A DNA stretch of 64,000 nt from Dentipellis sp. KUC8613 (GCA_002286715.1 NSJX01000040.1:194018-258017); one strand, 5' to 3'. Numbered from the stretch's first letter, positions 1 to 12,559 are shown. The notes: generated from the letters alone by a model not told the origin. A program made the numbers and translations.

Positions 1-282
1 TTTTGAGACCTCTGACGACATTCTTGATACCGTAATTCCGGGCACCCTATCCATCCGGCATATGCGCATGTACTTCATATCCTGTACAGTGCTCTTCCTA
101 TTTTGTTTGTCTGTTTGTTCGCTATTCTTTCACGACGCGGGGGCTGCACTTAGATGCGCTTCACCTGACTATCCTACATACATACATACACCCATACACA
201 TTCGTACCGCGCCCAGCCTTCTCCCTTGCCTCTTCCCTCTTCCCTTTCCTCACGCACCGATTCCCTGCCCCCCAGCCAGCCG

Positions 283-3200
283 CTAATCGCAATACGCACC
301 CACATTCGCCGGCTAACCCGCACCACCACGCGCATCAGTAACAGAACAAAGCAGGTAAGCACACACGCACCGCGACGTCCCGCGCGTACCGCAGCAGCAC
401 GCCCCGCCGCACATTCAGCGCGCCCTGCCCGGACGCCTCCCACGCCTTGCGGCGCGCGGCCTCCTCCGCGGGGCTTACGTCCCACTCGAGCAAGCGCCGC
501 TCCGCGTCGATGACGATCCGGTCCCCGTCGCGCACGAGCGCGATGGGCCCGCCGAGCCGCGCCTCTGGGACGACGTGGCCTGTTGCGCGTTAGCGGTCAG
601 GGATCGGGGATCGGTGGAGAGGGGGAAGGGTGGAGAGGGCGGAGAAGGGGCGCACCGATGATGAACCCGCGCGACGCGCCTGAGAAGCGGCCGTCGGTGA
701 TGAGCGCCGTCGACTTGCCCAGCCCCGCGCCCATCAGCGCGCCCGTCGGGCCCAGCATCTGTCGCATGCGTAGGTGAGTTTACAAGCAAGCTGCAGGGCG
801 GGAAAGACGGGGGAAGAAAGGAGGGGAGGGATGGCTGACCTCGGGCATGCCGGGCGCGCCCTTGGGGCCCTGGTAGCGGAAGATGAGCACCATGCCCGGC
901 TTGATCTCGCCTGCGGAGAGCGCGGGGTAGAACCCGTCGAGGCTGTCGAAGCACTTCGCCGTGCCCTGTCCCACATCACACAAACGCGCCGCACACACAT
1001 CAGCTATGCGCCCACCAGCCACAAACGCGACACAACCACGCGCACCTCAAACCGCACGCCCTCCGCGCCCGTCAGCTTCGCCACCGCCGACCCCGGTGCG
1101 AGGTTGCCCCTGAGGATGGCGATGTGGCCCGTGCGCTTGATCGCGCGCGCGACGGGGCGCACGACGTCCTGCGCGGCAAAGTCGAGCGCGGGCACGTCCG
1201 CGACGTTCTCCGCGAGCGTGCGCCCCGTCACGGTCAGCTGCGTGCCGTCGATGAGGTCCGTGTGCGCGAGCAGGTACTTGAGCAGCGCGGGGATCCCGCC
1301 GATGCGGTGCACGTCTTCCATGTAGTATTTGCCGGAGGGCCTGGGTGGGTGGGTGGGGGGTTAGTTGGGTGGGAGATGGGAAATGGGGGGAGGGGGATGG
1401 GAGAGGGGGGAGGGAGGGGGCGTACTTGAGGTCGGCGAGGTAGGGCGTGCGGTCGGCGACGGCTTGGAAGTCGTCGATCGTGAGGTCGATGTCGGCGGCG
1501 CGCGCGAGCGCGAGGAGGTGCAGGACCTGTTTGCGCTCGTTAGCATCGGGTCGTCTGCACATATATATATATATATATATGGCCAATTTTCAGTGTCAAA
1601 GGGAATCACGTACGGCGTTGGTCGACCCGCCGAGCACGTTCACGATGGCGATCGCGTTGAGGAACGAGTTGCGCGTGAGGATGTCCCTGCGAACCCGAGT
1701 CAGCCGGCACTCAAAAACAAAACAAGGACGCCTCGTATACACACCTCGGCTTGATATCGAGCTCGAGCAGCTTCTTGAGGTAGTGCGCCGCCTTGAAGCA
1801 CTCCTTCGTCTTCTCAGCGAACGTCGCGGGCGTGCCGGACGAGTACGGCAGCGAGAGCCCGAGGACCTCGAGTGCGGAGCTCATCGTGTTCGCGCTGGCG
1901 TCCGCGCTCGTGGGTTAGTGTTAGGAGGATGGGGTGCGGGGCATGACAACGCACGTGTACATCCCGCCGCAGGCCCCAGGCCCGGGGCACGCGTGGCGGA
2001 CAACGTCGAAACGCTGCTCGTCGGTGATCTTTCCCACCGCGAATGCACCTGTATCCAGCAACATGAGCGCGCGGGATAAGGAGGGAACGAGGGAGAGAGA
2101 GGAAAGGAGCGCACCGTACGACTCAAACGCGTCCGAGATGTTGACCGTGTCGCCCTTCTGGTAGCCCATGGCGGGGCAGTCCTCGTGGCGCCGACCCGCC
2201 TGGATCGTCCCGCCGTAGATGATGATCGTCGGCCGGTTGTGCCGCACGGCGGCGATAGCACAGCCGGGCATGTTCTTGTCGCACCCTGGGATGGAGATGT
2301 TGCCGTCGTAGTGCTGTGCCTGGGGGTGGGAGGGGGGTTATGTTGGGAGGGAGGGGGGAGAAGGGGGGAAAGGGAGGGGCTTACCATTGTAACCTGGGAC
2401 GGGAGTCGGAGGTGTGAGTGTGGATGAAAGGGGATGGGGGTGGAGACGGGGAGCGTACGGCTTCGATGGAGTCGGCGATGATGTCTCGACTCGGTAGTCT
2501 TTGAAACTGGTCAGTGTCCTCAACAAATTTCGTGGTTTACCGTGCCACGTACGAGTAGCGCATTCCTGGAAAGTGTGAATATGTGGTCAGAGCTGATACA
2601 CCGAAATGCAAGATGACGATTCACCATCCGTGCCCATCGTGATCGCATCGCTGTTGTTTCTCGTTAGAGCTCTGGCAGTCGAATGTACACGGGCCTTTTC
2701 CCTACCTGACACCGATGGTATTGAACGTCAATCCTACCAAGCCTTCCTCTTCGCATCCCTTTCGCACGACCTTGGCAAGGTCAAGCTGCCCAAAGAATGA
2801 GCCAACCTCAGCCCTACGATCATCGCCGCCGCACGTACCAGATGCACATTGCACGGGTTACCTACACCAACGTATATATCAGCGACCAAGTCCTACACAA
2901 ACTCGTCGCAAACGACTGACCTTCCCACCAGATTGGCGATATCCCAATCTACAGCAACGCATGACGTCAGGCCATCATCGAGCATCGCACAGTCCAATGC
3001 GATGCGCAGGATTTGCACCGATGCGGATACGAATACTACAACATACCTGCGGCTTGTCCATGTCCTCTTCCGTCAGGCCGACGGCGTACACTGGTCAACG
3101 ATTAGCGCCCCGCGGTATCAGATTGTCTGCGAATCTGGATTCGAGGGTGCGTGCGATTGAGACTCACACATCGCTTGTGCTCCCCCGCGGGCCTGCGATG

Positions 3201-3407
3201 GCCAGGTCAGTGTGACAATGGAGTATGTGGTGGTGGAGACGCGTACCTTGTTCTGGGTGAGCTGGCCCGAGAACTTGTTGAGCTTTGCATTGGGGTTGGT
3301 GGTCGAGACGGGCTTAGGCAGGGTGTGGCTACACATCCGTCCATAAGTACAATTGCATGAGAATTTCATCGAAGAATAAGAGCGACGTACATCTGAACGT
3401 CGGCCAT
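283..3407 (-). CDS. ILV3: Dihydroxy-acid dehydratase (IlvD/Edd family)
   Basis: Converts 2,3-dihydroxy-isovalerate and 2,3-dihydroxy-3-methylvalerate to the 2-keto acids in valine and isoleucine synthesis; an Fe-S enzyme, normally mitochondrial. Spliced exons give the family hallmarks in order: [11 protein letters not shown] near the N-terminus, the cluster-binding PGCDKNMPG and [48 protein letters not shown], and the C-terminal [11 protein letters not shown] joined across the last intron to PANVGAYCD and a TAG. The start MADVQM is chosen because its short exon is followed at once by a GTACGT donor and an exon reading [20 protein letters not shown]. More than ten short introns break the gene; one holds an (AT)n run. 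No obvious mitochondrial presequence precedes the start, so the N-terminus may be incomplete. It is divergent from TRM44. Family assignment is certain; individual exon borders less so. Confidence 0.95.
1559..1580. repeat. (AT)n microsatellite in an ILV3 intron
   Basis: About ten uninterrupted AT dinucleotides lie between two coding exons of the dehydratase gene. They are intronic by reading-frame logic. Confidence 0.85.
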
Positions 3408-4264
3408 GGCAGGCGGTGGGTGGAAGGTGAGTAGAGAGAGTCGAGAACAAGGCCTCGCAGGATTAGACTGGGGTCGGTACCATAAATATCGGGGGCTCGT
3501 CTGGACCGGACCGAAGCAGAGAACACCCTGTCACGAGAACTGCGTCGGTGAGCAGCAGCCCAGTCTCGTCTGGCCTCATGCCTCTAACGGCCGTCCTCGC
3601 GTCCCTCTTCCCAGCATTTCACGCACCACGGGACCCTGGCAGAAACTTTACGGGCGAATGCACATCAGCATGGGTCGTCGTGGATGAAAGATAGATATGT
3701 CGCGAAGAGGGTCAATTGTTGTGATTACTGCGTGGGTGCTGGTCGAGATGTTGAATTCGCGGTGTGTGCATGGGCGCTTGACCAACAGGGCGGCTACAAT
3801 TGGACGCGACGGCTCGCCGGCGCTCCGCATTCTGTGCGCGTCCGAACACATGAGCCTTCTTGCTTGCACGTCGATGCAATCGTCTCTCATCCGGCCCGGT
3901 CGGTAAGTATTACAGCAATCATTCTTCCTCAAATCATAGAACGTTCGGATTACTAGGACTTCAAGTGAATATCGATATCATCAGAGCCTGGGGCTCTCTA
4001 GTACCGTACCAGGAGAATTTTTTCAGAAGGAAACTAATCTCTAGAATATTGCGGTCATTGTACCTTCAGCCGATCAGCCTTCAATCGCCTTCCGTGTATC
4101 TCTGCCGTACGTGTTACGACTGACAAGACTGTATCCCTATTTTTCAACCGCCTTGGTACGCGCTGATGTTCGAGCTATTTTCTCTGCAATGGTTTCTCAT
4201 CATAGAAAAAACTTCATTCGGCGGGGCTCACTGTAGGATTAAAAGCTCTCCATCTATACCAGTA
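3408..4264. other. Divergent intergenic region ILV3/TRM44
   Basis: About 860 bp between the two divergent starts. Short open frames occur on both strands but none has recognisable protein features, so this is read as the shared upstream region of both genes. I found no confident Leu3- or Gcn4-type site. Confidence 0.6.
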
Positions 4265-6175
4265 ATGTCAGCGCCAACGAAGCCGCGCTTCACGCCAACA
4301 CCTTGCGTTGGCCCTCTGGCACACGGACCATGCCCAGAAGTGCCCTCGAACGATGGCAAAGAGTGGCAGCCGATAATATCCTGCCCAGCAGATTTTCCCG
4401 CAGAACTAGTGAGGCTTCTCTCTCCCTCTTCGACGTTTCCAGGTCCTATGCACTCAATCCGACTTCGGGTTAACCCCTCCAGTTTGAAACCGCTACTTCG
4501 CAGCTGATCCACCACCCGGAGTACAATTCGACACTCATCCTGCGCTCTGAGGTCGTCTCCGACACAACGGAGGACTTCCCTCCGTCCATACCCATATTCG
4601 AAGGCCTCGTCCCGGTGCGGAACATCCACCGAAAATTACTCGCCCGACGGCCCACGCGCGATGCTAGCCTCGAGCAGCACTGCACATTATACGCACCCTC
4701 ACCCTCTGCAGACCACACACCAACACACCCAACCATGCTCGTCCTTACACCTATCCTCGCGCCCGACGGCTCGCTGCCTTACTACCATCCGACCGTCTCG
4801 CATCTCGCATTCCGGTACATCTCGGCCCCCGAACCCTCCGACTCTTCTGCCGCCGCACTCCAAATCGCCGCCGTCCCGCTCCCCAACACGCCGCTGGACA
4901 TCAACGCGCGGCTGTACCGCACGTGCCTCGCGCTGCTCGAGACGCTGCACCGCTACGGCTGGGGCGCGCTGACGCAGTACAAGAAGCGCGTGCATCACGA
5001 CTGCCTCGTCCCGCGCGCGGCGTACCAGGACCTGTACCTCGTCATGCGCGAGCGCCACAAGCACCTCGTGGATACGTGGCAGGAGGTGACGGACCCGCTC
5101 AAGCATGTGTTTGAGGTGCGCGGCTGTTTTGGCCTTCTGATTGTGGGCGAGTGAGATGTTGAATTGGATTGTGGCGCAGGATATTGGGATCGCGACGTTC
5201 CTTATGCTGCTGTGGAAGGATACCTACGGGCCTGCTAGCACAGAGAAAAAAATAGAAACAGAACCGAACTCTCCTCCCCCCTCCGAGGAGCCACTGAACG
5301 AAGCACCATGGAAACACTGGCCCCGCCCGCCCGGCGGCTTTGTCGATCTCGGGTATGCACCATCTCCTGCACCTCCCCACGCGCATCGTTTACTCACTAC
5401 TCACCCCGCCATACAAAGCTGTGGCAACGGCCTCCTCACGCATATCCTCGTCTCTGAGGGCTACGCAGGCCACGGCTTCGACCTGCGCGCACGCACCTCC
5501 TGGGCGCACTACGCCGCCCCGACACGCGCTGCGCTGCACGTCTCCGCGTTCGACCCCACATCGCTCCCCACCGCCCCCACCTCTTTACCCACCTCTTCAC
5601 CCATCTCTTCCGCTTTATCGGGCCCCGTGGACGAAGAGCACCCGCCGCACCTGCCCCCAGGCGCCTTCCTCATCGGCAACCACGCCGACGAGCTCACGCC
5701 CTGGCTGCCCGTCCTCGCGACGCTCGCGCGCGCCGCGGGCTATCTCTCCATCCCGTGCTGCCCGTGGGCGTTCGACGCGCGCTTCGACCGCTCGCGCGAC
5801 GCGCCGTTCGTCGACCCCGCATTGCTGGCGGAGGAGATGCAGCTCGGCGGGGGCGGGGGCGGGGGCGCAAGTGCGTACGCGATGTACCGCGTGTGGCTCG
5901 CGTCGCTGAGCGTGCGGTGTGGGTGGGTGGTCGAGTGCGAGACGCTGCGGATTCCGAGTACGCGGAATTGGGCGATTGTCGGTACGTGGTGGTGTGATTC
6001 TTTAGTTTTGCTGTTGTGTGAGTGGCTGATGGGACATATTGGTTTAGGGCGGAAGCATGCAGAGAGCGAGGCGTGGGAGGAGGCCGAGGAGCATGCGCGG
6101 GAGATCGTGCGAGACGTGAAGAGGCGCGGGGTGTTCAAGACAAGGACGCCGGAGGGCAAAGCCGGCGAGCACTGA
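4265..6175 (+). CDS. TRM44: tRNA (uracil-2'-O-)-methyltransferase Trm44/TRMT44
   Basis: AdoMet-dependent enzyme that 2'-O-methylates U44 of tRNA-Ser in the cytoplasm. The start is MSAPTKPRFTPTPCVGPLAH; an upstream in-frame ATG at 4166 exists but adds an unlikely leader. Introns lie at about 4469-4503 (only 35 nt, the weakest border), 5116-5179, 5352-5418 and 5980-6047. Joining across the third intron creates the AdoMet motif GFVDLG-CGNGLLTHIL, followed by the family signature FLIGNHADELTPWLPV and the cysteine motif SIPCCPWAFD. The C-terminus is the charged tail RRGVFKTRTPEGKAGEH. A glycine run (about eight residues after EEMQLG) is a local low-complexity insertion. Convergent with PEX5, about 180 bp apart. 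The family call is firm from motif order; the first intron needs transcript support. Confidence 0.9.
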
Positions 6176-6357
6176 GTCCTGAACATGAACGCATGATTGA
6201 ATGTGAATGCGATCCAATTCCTAACCGATGGCAAATATTTGCAGCTCTATCGTACCTACTTACATGAATACAGATGGATATCGAGGCGTACCGATCTACG
6301 TATGTGATCGCAGCGCTACAGATGCAGACGCGATCGTCCAAGCAGCGAATGATCACC

Positions 6358-8801
6358 CTAGAACTCGAAGCCCTCCTTGCGGAATACCTCCACGTTGGGA
6401 TTGCTCTTCGTGATCTCGACCAGATCGTCACGACCCTGCACGCGGCGTTAGTGCGCTCGCAAGACGTACAGTATACGGAGATAAGCGACTGACCAGTGTG
6501 CGAAGCGCGCGGCGCAGCGTCGTCCAGAGCTGCTCGCTCTTCTCGCCGCCGGTCGATTCTTGCAGGGCCAGCGCGCTGAGGAAGTGCTCCGCTGCTTCCT
6601 TGTCGGCGCCAATGTTGAGACCTACAAAGTGGGATGCGTGGTCAGTCAGAGTGTCCAGGAAACTCCGGGCGGAAGCAGCGCACAAGCGACGCCGACGTTG
6701 TAGATGGCGCGGGTGTAGGTCGGGCGAAGGCTGAGCGCCTCCCGGTACGCGCCCAGAGACTCTTCAGGCTTGTTCCCGTTCGACAGTGCCGATCCCAGGC
6801 GGTTCCACAGCAAATAGTCCTGATCCTTCCATCAGTAAACCTGCCTAGCCTCCGTAGGAACACCACGCACCTTAGGCCTGGCACTCAAGGCCGTCTCGAA
6901 GCAGTCCTTCGCGCGATCATAGTTCCCATTCGTATAGAATAGCACGCCGAGCGCGATCTGCACGTCTGGGTCGATCACGCCCTGCGAGTGCTGCTCGCGC
7001 GCGAGGTCGAGGAACGCCTCTGTGACGAGATCGTGCGAGTGCCACTGCGACTGCGTCAGCGAGTCGAGTGTTGCCTGGGGGATCGGGCGCTCGGGGTAGC
7101 GCGCGCGCAGCCAGCGGATGAGCATTGTGTTCGAGGCGCGGTCGAAGGACTCGTTGGTGTATGAGATCGCTAGCGACTGCGGAGAGGGGAGGGGAGGGAT
7201 GTGAACCTCGGCTACGATGGGAACAAGGATTGCGGAGGAACTTACGACCATGCCCGCGCCGGCGGCACCCGCAGCCTCTGCGAGCCGCACGCCTTCGGTT
7301 AGAGCTTTCATGCCTGCGTCTTCGCGCTCGTCCATGTTCCTGACCTCGCCAAGGAGTATCCATGCTTCGTAGCCGCCTTCTCCGAGGTCGCCTTTCTGGA
7401 TGGCGGCCTCAAGGAGCAGCGCGGCTTCTGACAAGGAGCCGTTTTGCTCCAGCAGTGCCTTCGCGTCGGCGAGCGGCGATTGCGATGACGTAGACGGGTC
7501 GAGGTATCTATTGTTCTGCTCTATGGCAGCAGAATCAGAGATGCTGTGTGCCGCTGGAGGAAGGTCACGGCTTACCGAAGGCATAGGGCTCCAGCATGGG
7601 CAGCCCTTCGTGGTCAAACTTGATGCTGTCGTCGCTGGTGTGCCGCCACTCGCCGACACCGCTCTGCCAAGCCTCCGACATGCCGGCACCGTAGTCGTAG
7701 TCCAAGTCATCGCGCTGGCCGTTCATCATCTGGTTGAACTGCGCCTCCCATTTCGCCATGTCTTCCTTCGGCGGCGGGAGGTCCGAGTTCTGCATCTGAT
7801 TCCATATTCTGAGATGCCATTTAGCCGCCACACAAAAACTGGATGTTCATTGCTGATACGTACTCTTGGAAGCTCAGACCATCAGAGAAAGATTCTGCGT
7901 GCGCCTGATCCAGCGCCTCTCGGGCGATCTGCTCACTCGTGCTTTCCATCTCTGCAGCACCGGGCTCGGCTGCCTTCGAAGCCGAGTCTTGCGCGGGTTC
8001 GAATTGCGCGAACGCAGCTTCAAAGTCTGAATCCTTCATCTTTGCCTTCCCCTTGTCCTGCACGGCCATGTTGCCGAAGCTCTCGTTGATCCCCGAAAGG
8101 TATGCATCTTGGCGATCTGCAAAACATAAGTATAGATCGCTCCCGAGTCGGGCACGATCACGTACAGGGCATCCCCATCGAATACTGCGGCATGCTGAAA
8201 CCGCTCTGGAAAGACGAGCCGACCATGGGCTGCTGTGGTATGGCAGCATGACTCTCCGTAGCATGTGCCGGACCGGCGACCTGTGGCGTAAATTCACCTG
8301 CCCAGGATGACTGCTGGGGCACGCTGCTCGGCATCTGAAACTGGGGACTCTGGCTGTCCTTCCACACGTGGCTGAGGTTCACATTTGGCTGGCTTATGCC
8401 TGGCATAGGGCGCGCCATGTCAAAGCGGGGCATCTGGGGCAACTGGGCCATGGGGGGAGGTATCGCGGGCCCTTGACCATTTGCCTCGAAGAATTGGCGT
8501 GCCATGGCCATGTCCTGTTCCGCGGCGGCCTGGGTTGAGGAGCTGGGGAGGTACTGCAGCTGCTAGAGCATTAGAATTCGAGTCTAGTCGAGTCGAAGTA
8601 TAGGCAACGTACTCTTGACGACGAGGGACCCGCAATCCTGTCCTGAGATGCACCTCTCACCTGAACAATAGGTCACACTCGGTGAACATTGGAACGCACC
8701 TGTTGCAAGCTGCGATCACCCTCCGAATGCTTGAGCACCTGCGAGAGCGGGTTCGCAGCGACAGCGCAGTCTGCGCCCGACATAAGACCTTGAAGAGACA
8801 T
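6358..8801 (-). CDS. PEX5: Peroxisomal targeting signal 1 receptor Pex5
   Basis: Cytosolic receptor that carries PTS1 proteins to the peroxisomal docking complex. The N-terminus reads MSLQGLMSGADCAVAANPL, placing Cys12 as the conserved cysteine used for mono-ubiquitination and recycling, followed by SLQQDR across the first intron. The Gln/Pro-rich middle carries WxxxF Pex13/Pex14-binding motifs (WAGEF, WEAQF). The C-terminal half has TPR helices, for example YDRAKDCFETALSARP and YTRAIYNVGVACLNIG. The protein ends VEVFRKEGFEF and a TAG. The gene has many short introns. The start is supported by the N-terminal family motif and by the CACC context before the ATG. A fragment of its promoter and start region is duplicated at 14.6-14.7 kb. 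Very secure identification. Confidence 0.95.
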
Positions 8802-8940
8802 GGTGGGAGGTGTGGGGAGACGAGCCTGTGGAACTTGGAGTGCTTAGGTTTACACTGTGCCTCGGGCCGGCAAAGTCCGGCCGAGCATCACGTGAAACTG
8901 GTGCGAGGAAGTCGCCGGACGCGGTGTCGAGCCTGCCACT
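8802..8940 (-). promoter_or_regulatory. PEX5 upstream region (source of a duplicated segment)
   Basis: Immediately upstream of the PEX5 start. It contains the E-box-like CACGTG variant TCACGTGA and a GGCCGGC stretch. About 110 bp of this region, together with the first codons of PEX5, recurs with roughly four in five bases conserved at 14.61-14.73 kb. No transcription-factor site can be assigned with confidence. Confidence 0.5.
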
Positions 8941-8980
8941 GCCAGTGCCAGAGTACTCGTCTCTCTTGAGTCTCATCCAA

Positions 8981-9150
8981 GAATCACGCATGCGCGAGTT
9001 TTGTGCTGCGCTTTTTCTTTGGAGACACGTTGTGGACCTGACTTGCCGATACATGCAGATATACAACGGACTGCACGGCTCCCGAGCCAGGATCTTCTTG
9101 ACGATGCAGGGCATGTTGTATGTTTAATTGGCTTCGCGTCTGGACCGTAG
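8981..9150 (+). pseudogene. Fragment of an MFS transporter gene, including its intron
   Basis: This segment matches, on the opposite strand, the interior of the MFS gene at about 17,612-17,784. Both read an exon end (ITHA/MR), a roughly 60-nt intron, then SRARIF, TMQGMLYV and LAS. The intron is present in the copy, so duplication was at DNA level and not by retroposition. In the copy the donor has changed from GTGAGT to GCGAGT and a TAA directly follows MLYV, so it cannot encode transporter. It abuts the PEX5 promoter on one side and the FunK1 gene on the other. Confidence 0.85.
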
Positions 9151-9224
9151 CTCAATCGTCTCGTCCTTCACATTGTTGCCTGCAGCACCACAACAACACT
9201 CTTCGATTCCAATTTCGCTGATGA

Positions 9225-12200
9225 CGCAAGGGCGCCGCGTCGCAGCCGTCTACCGACGACGGCCCGCCGATCCCGCCGACTGCCGAGCGTCCGACCAAGG
9301 CCCTTCCTCGCAGAGACAGAATCGATGACAATCTCCAAACTCCCCTCGACACTCACCTCGACAATGCAGACCGCCGGTCGAAGACCAATCCCAGGTCGCA
9401 TTCGCCCATAGATCCTGTGACCTTTTACGGGAAGAAGCCGAGCAATTCAAGCTCAGCGGCGACGCGTACATCGACGCATCCCGACGTGCCACAGGCGCTC
9501 GAGCAGTTGAACACCATGGTGTCCGACAACCTCTCTACTCACGTTCCGTTCAGTTCCACCTATAGAAGGCTGGACGTTATCAAGGAGAAGATGTGCGTCG
9601 AGTCCTGTGGCGCATACGTGGGACCCATGGACCCCATGGAGTTTCTCAGCGCCTTCGTACCTTCTCCCTCGGCACTAGACCGAGACGGACAACAGAGGAA
9701 AATGCCGACGGTGTCATTTGAGAAGATGTTAGAAGCAAAAGAAGAGCCGGACATGTATCCGATCTACGTGAGTACTGTTCAATTTTCGGTTTGCTCTGTA
9801 CTGATAGACGTGGAAATGTAGATCAAGATCTGCAAGCAACTTGACGAGGATCATATCATGAGGTATTATGATACTCACTCCCAACCGGACCCATGCACGG
9901 TCCCGCTTGGCGCTCCGGATAGGGACGGCCTGAGTCCGGACATCATGACGTTTCACAAGGATCGGCTTCCGAAGGTCGAGGCTCGCACAGATTTCTCGCG
10001 CGCGGAGAGGGCAGACGAGTTCAAGTTCAAGAACAACGTGGACCCTTTCGACGACACACCGAACAAGAGTGACTATCCATTCGAATCGTGCAGCCAGGAC
10101 GGCAAGAAAACGCGTGGCCAGATCACGGCTTATGCCGCTGCAATGCTGGAGCTTCAATTCCGCACTTTCGTGTTCTCGGTTCTCGTCATGGGAGAATACG
10201 CACGCTTGATCCGTTGGGATCGGTCCGGGGCCATCGTCACCAGGGCGTTCAACTACCAGAAAGATCCCGAGCCGTTGGCCCAATTCCTCTGGCGATACAA
10301 CTTCCTGACCCGCGCGCAGCGTGGTTTCGACGAATCGGTGAAAGTGATTGAAACCACCGACGTGACAATTGATAGTGACAGAGCTTATGAGGAACTGAAG
10401 AAGTACATCGGTGCTCATGCAGCCCGGAATCCTGAAATGTTTCTGCTCAGGATGACACCTTTGGGCGTGCCTCCGCCTGCTTCGAACAATGCTTTGCCGC
10501 GCCGTGCATCGTCGCCTTCTGACGCGTCTTTTGACGGGTATGCGCTACCATCAGATGGGTCCGAGTCGCTTTGGGACGGATCCGAGTCGCTTTGGGATGG
10601 ACCGCCGTCGCCGTCTGTTGGGCCGTCGTCGCCGTCTGCTGGACCGTCGTCGCCGTCTGTTGGGCCGTCGTCGCCGTCAATCGGACCCTCCTCGCCGTCA
10701 GTCAGGCCCTCCTCGCCGTCAACTGGACCCCCGTTGCCTTCAGATCCACCTGCGTTGCCTGCGGACCAACCTACCGCACCACCCGCCAAAAGTTATTATG
10801 TGCACGAAGAAGCATCAGGTGACGGCTGGGATTACTACGTGCTTGCGCCGCGAATGAGCGACCGCGGTCCTTTCGGCCGGGCGACTCGCTCCCTCTATGT
10901 GTACGATCGATGCGATGAACAAGTTCGTCACCTCAAGGACACGAACCGGATCATCAGCCACAGCCATACCGTGGAGCACGAGATCATCGACGATTTGAAC
11001 GCGAAGAATGTCCCGCATATCAGCACGGTGCATGCAGCGTGGGACGTCGCGCCCAGGGATGAATGCTACGACTCTGTTACTCCAATGTTCTGCGACGACG
11101 GGAAGATCAACCCTCGGTTCGCTCCCCCTGATGTCAGGCATCGCAGGGCGCAGAGGCTCTATCGCGCGTACAGGCTCATCACTCAGGAGCTCGGGATGCC
11201 ACTGTGGAAGTTCAGAAACTGGAAACAGGCTGTACAGGCAATGATAGATATCCTCGAAGGTGAATTGGTTCGTTGTACTCCAGAGGCATTCGTCGATATT
11301 GACTTTCGTATCTCGTTTGCAGCGCTTGACGGAGCTGAGGAAGCTGGATGGCGACACCGCGACGTGAGCGTCGGCAACATCATGATCCACAATGATCGCG
11401 GGCTCCTCATCGACTGGGATGCTTGTCAGAAATCCGTCGAGATGAATTGCGAGGATAGCACGAGGGTGCCAGATCTCACAGGCACCTGGCAATTCATATC
11501 GATGCGCCGGCTCCGCAATGGCAACGGGCTCCATGAAGCTAGGGATGACCTGGAGTCCGTCTTCTGGGTGCTCCTCTGGTTGGCTTTCAATTTTTCCGAC
11601 CACTCGCTTAGCCCTGACGCACTAAGAAACCGCCTCACGGAGATTTTCGACGATTGCAAGTGGGAGAATGGACATTACAGAGGTGGCGGTGGGAAGGATC
11701 TACTTTTCGGAAAGGAGGACTTCGCACTCTACCTCGAGGTTACATTTTCGCCCCCCGGTCTACAGGACATTCTGAAGAGTCTGCATCGTATTTTCCGAAT
11801 CACGCCTCCGTTGGAACCATATATCAAGGGTCTATCCAAGGAAAGGGCGGAAGACACACTGGCGACGTACAAAAGACATCTCGTGTACTACAAAGAGGAT
11901 CTAGCACGGCTGAAAGACTCGACCTATTTTCGCGACGTACTAGCGGATGCTCTAAAGGAATTCGAGTGGCCCTCCTATGGCCCCATCGAACATGATATCC
12001 CTCTCGACCTGAAGGGGGCCCAAGTAACTCCAACATGGAAGACTGTCTGGTCGAGCAGCATTCCAGCCCGGACAATCGCGCAGAATCCTCCGTCATTCTC
12101 AAAGCCTCCCCCTTCGGGTGCTAAGGTCAGGACGAAGATGAGGCGGACTGGCGAGCAGTCTGAGCAGACGAAACGGCAACTTCGTACGCTTATGTGCAGG

Positions 12201-12365
12201 GGAGGCAGAGGAAAGGGGGTAGGGACGAGGATGGGGAAGACTTCTGAGGTGTGTCACGATCACCTGGGGCACGATGATCGTCGATCGTGGTCCCGTCGTT
12301 CTGTTACCCGTTTTGTTTTGTTCTGTGGAAGATACCTGTTTGTGGGAAGGATACCCGTAGAATAA
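9225..12365 (+). CDS. FunK1-type fungal protein kinase
   Basis: Protein-kinase-like gene of the Agaricomycete FunK1 family, whose substrates are unknown. Coding starts in frame by 9225 (reading TDDGPPIPPTAERPTKALP, then LQTPLDTHLDN, a family-like N-terminus), but a TGA lies just upstream and no clean ATG is in frame; an ATG at 9221 is in another frame. The 5' end is therefore uncertain or broken. One intron at about 9769-9821 is followed by a long exon. Kinase features: a likely beta-3 lysine in VRHLKDTNRI, catalytic loop WRHRDVSVGNIMI, and LLIDWDAC in place of DFG. A Ser-Pro-rich repeat is inserted before the kinase core. The C-terminal tail is basic. A decayed relative follows downstream. 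Kinase family is firm; whether the gene is intact is not. Confidence 0.85.
10590..10745 (+). repeat. Minisatellite coding a Gly-Pro-Ser-Ser-Pro-Ser repeat
   Basis: Imperfect tandem 18-nt units (consensus gggccgtcgtcgccgtct) encode about eight GPSSPS-like repeats inside the FunK1 protein, between the N-terminal region and the kinase core. The reading frame is preserved throughout. A short SESLWDG duplication precedes it. Confidence 0.85.
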
Positions 12366-12380
12366 ATTGATTTCTGACTC

Positions 12381-12435
12381 TAATGTTTCCACACATGAGT
12401 TACAAGTCGGTAATTATGAGTTGCTCAGCGATTGC
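12381..12435 (+). repeat. Left arm of a 55-bp perfect inverted repeat
   Basis: Begins taatgtttccacacatgagt and ends ctcagcgattgc. Its exact reverse complement, without a mismatch, is at 14801-14855. Similarity stops sharply at both ends. It starts 15 bp after the FunK1 stop codon. Confidence 0.95.
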
Positions 12436-12559
12436 ATACGGTTCAAGGCGATCCGTCTATCATTGAGAGATAACGGGGATGGAAACGGCGTTGATGATGC
12501 GAAATAGGACTACACATTGACCTGTTTTGTTGCAGCGCTTTGTGGCCTTGAAAATGCAT

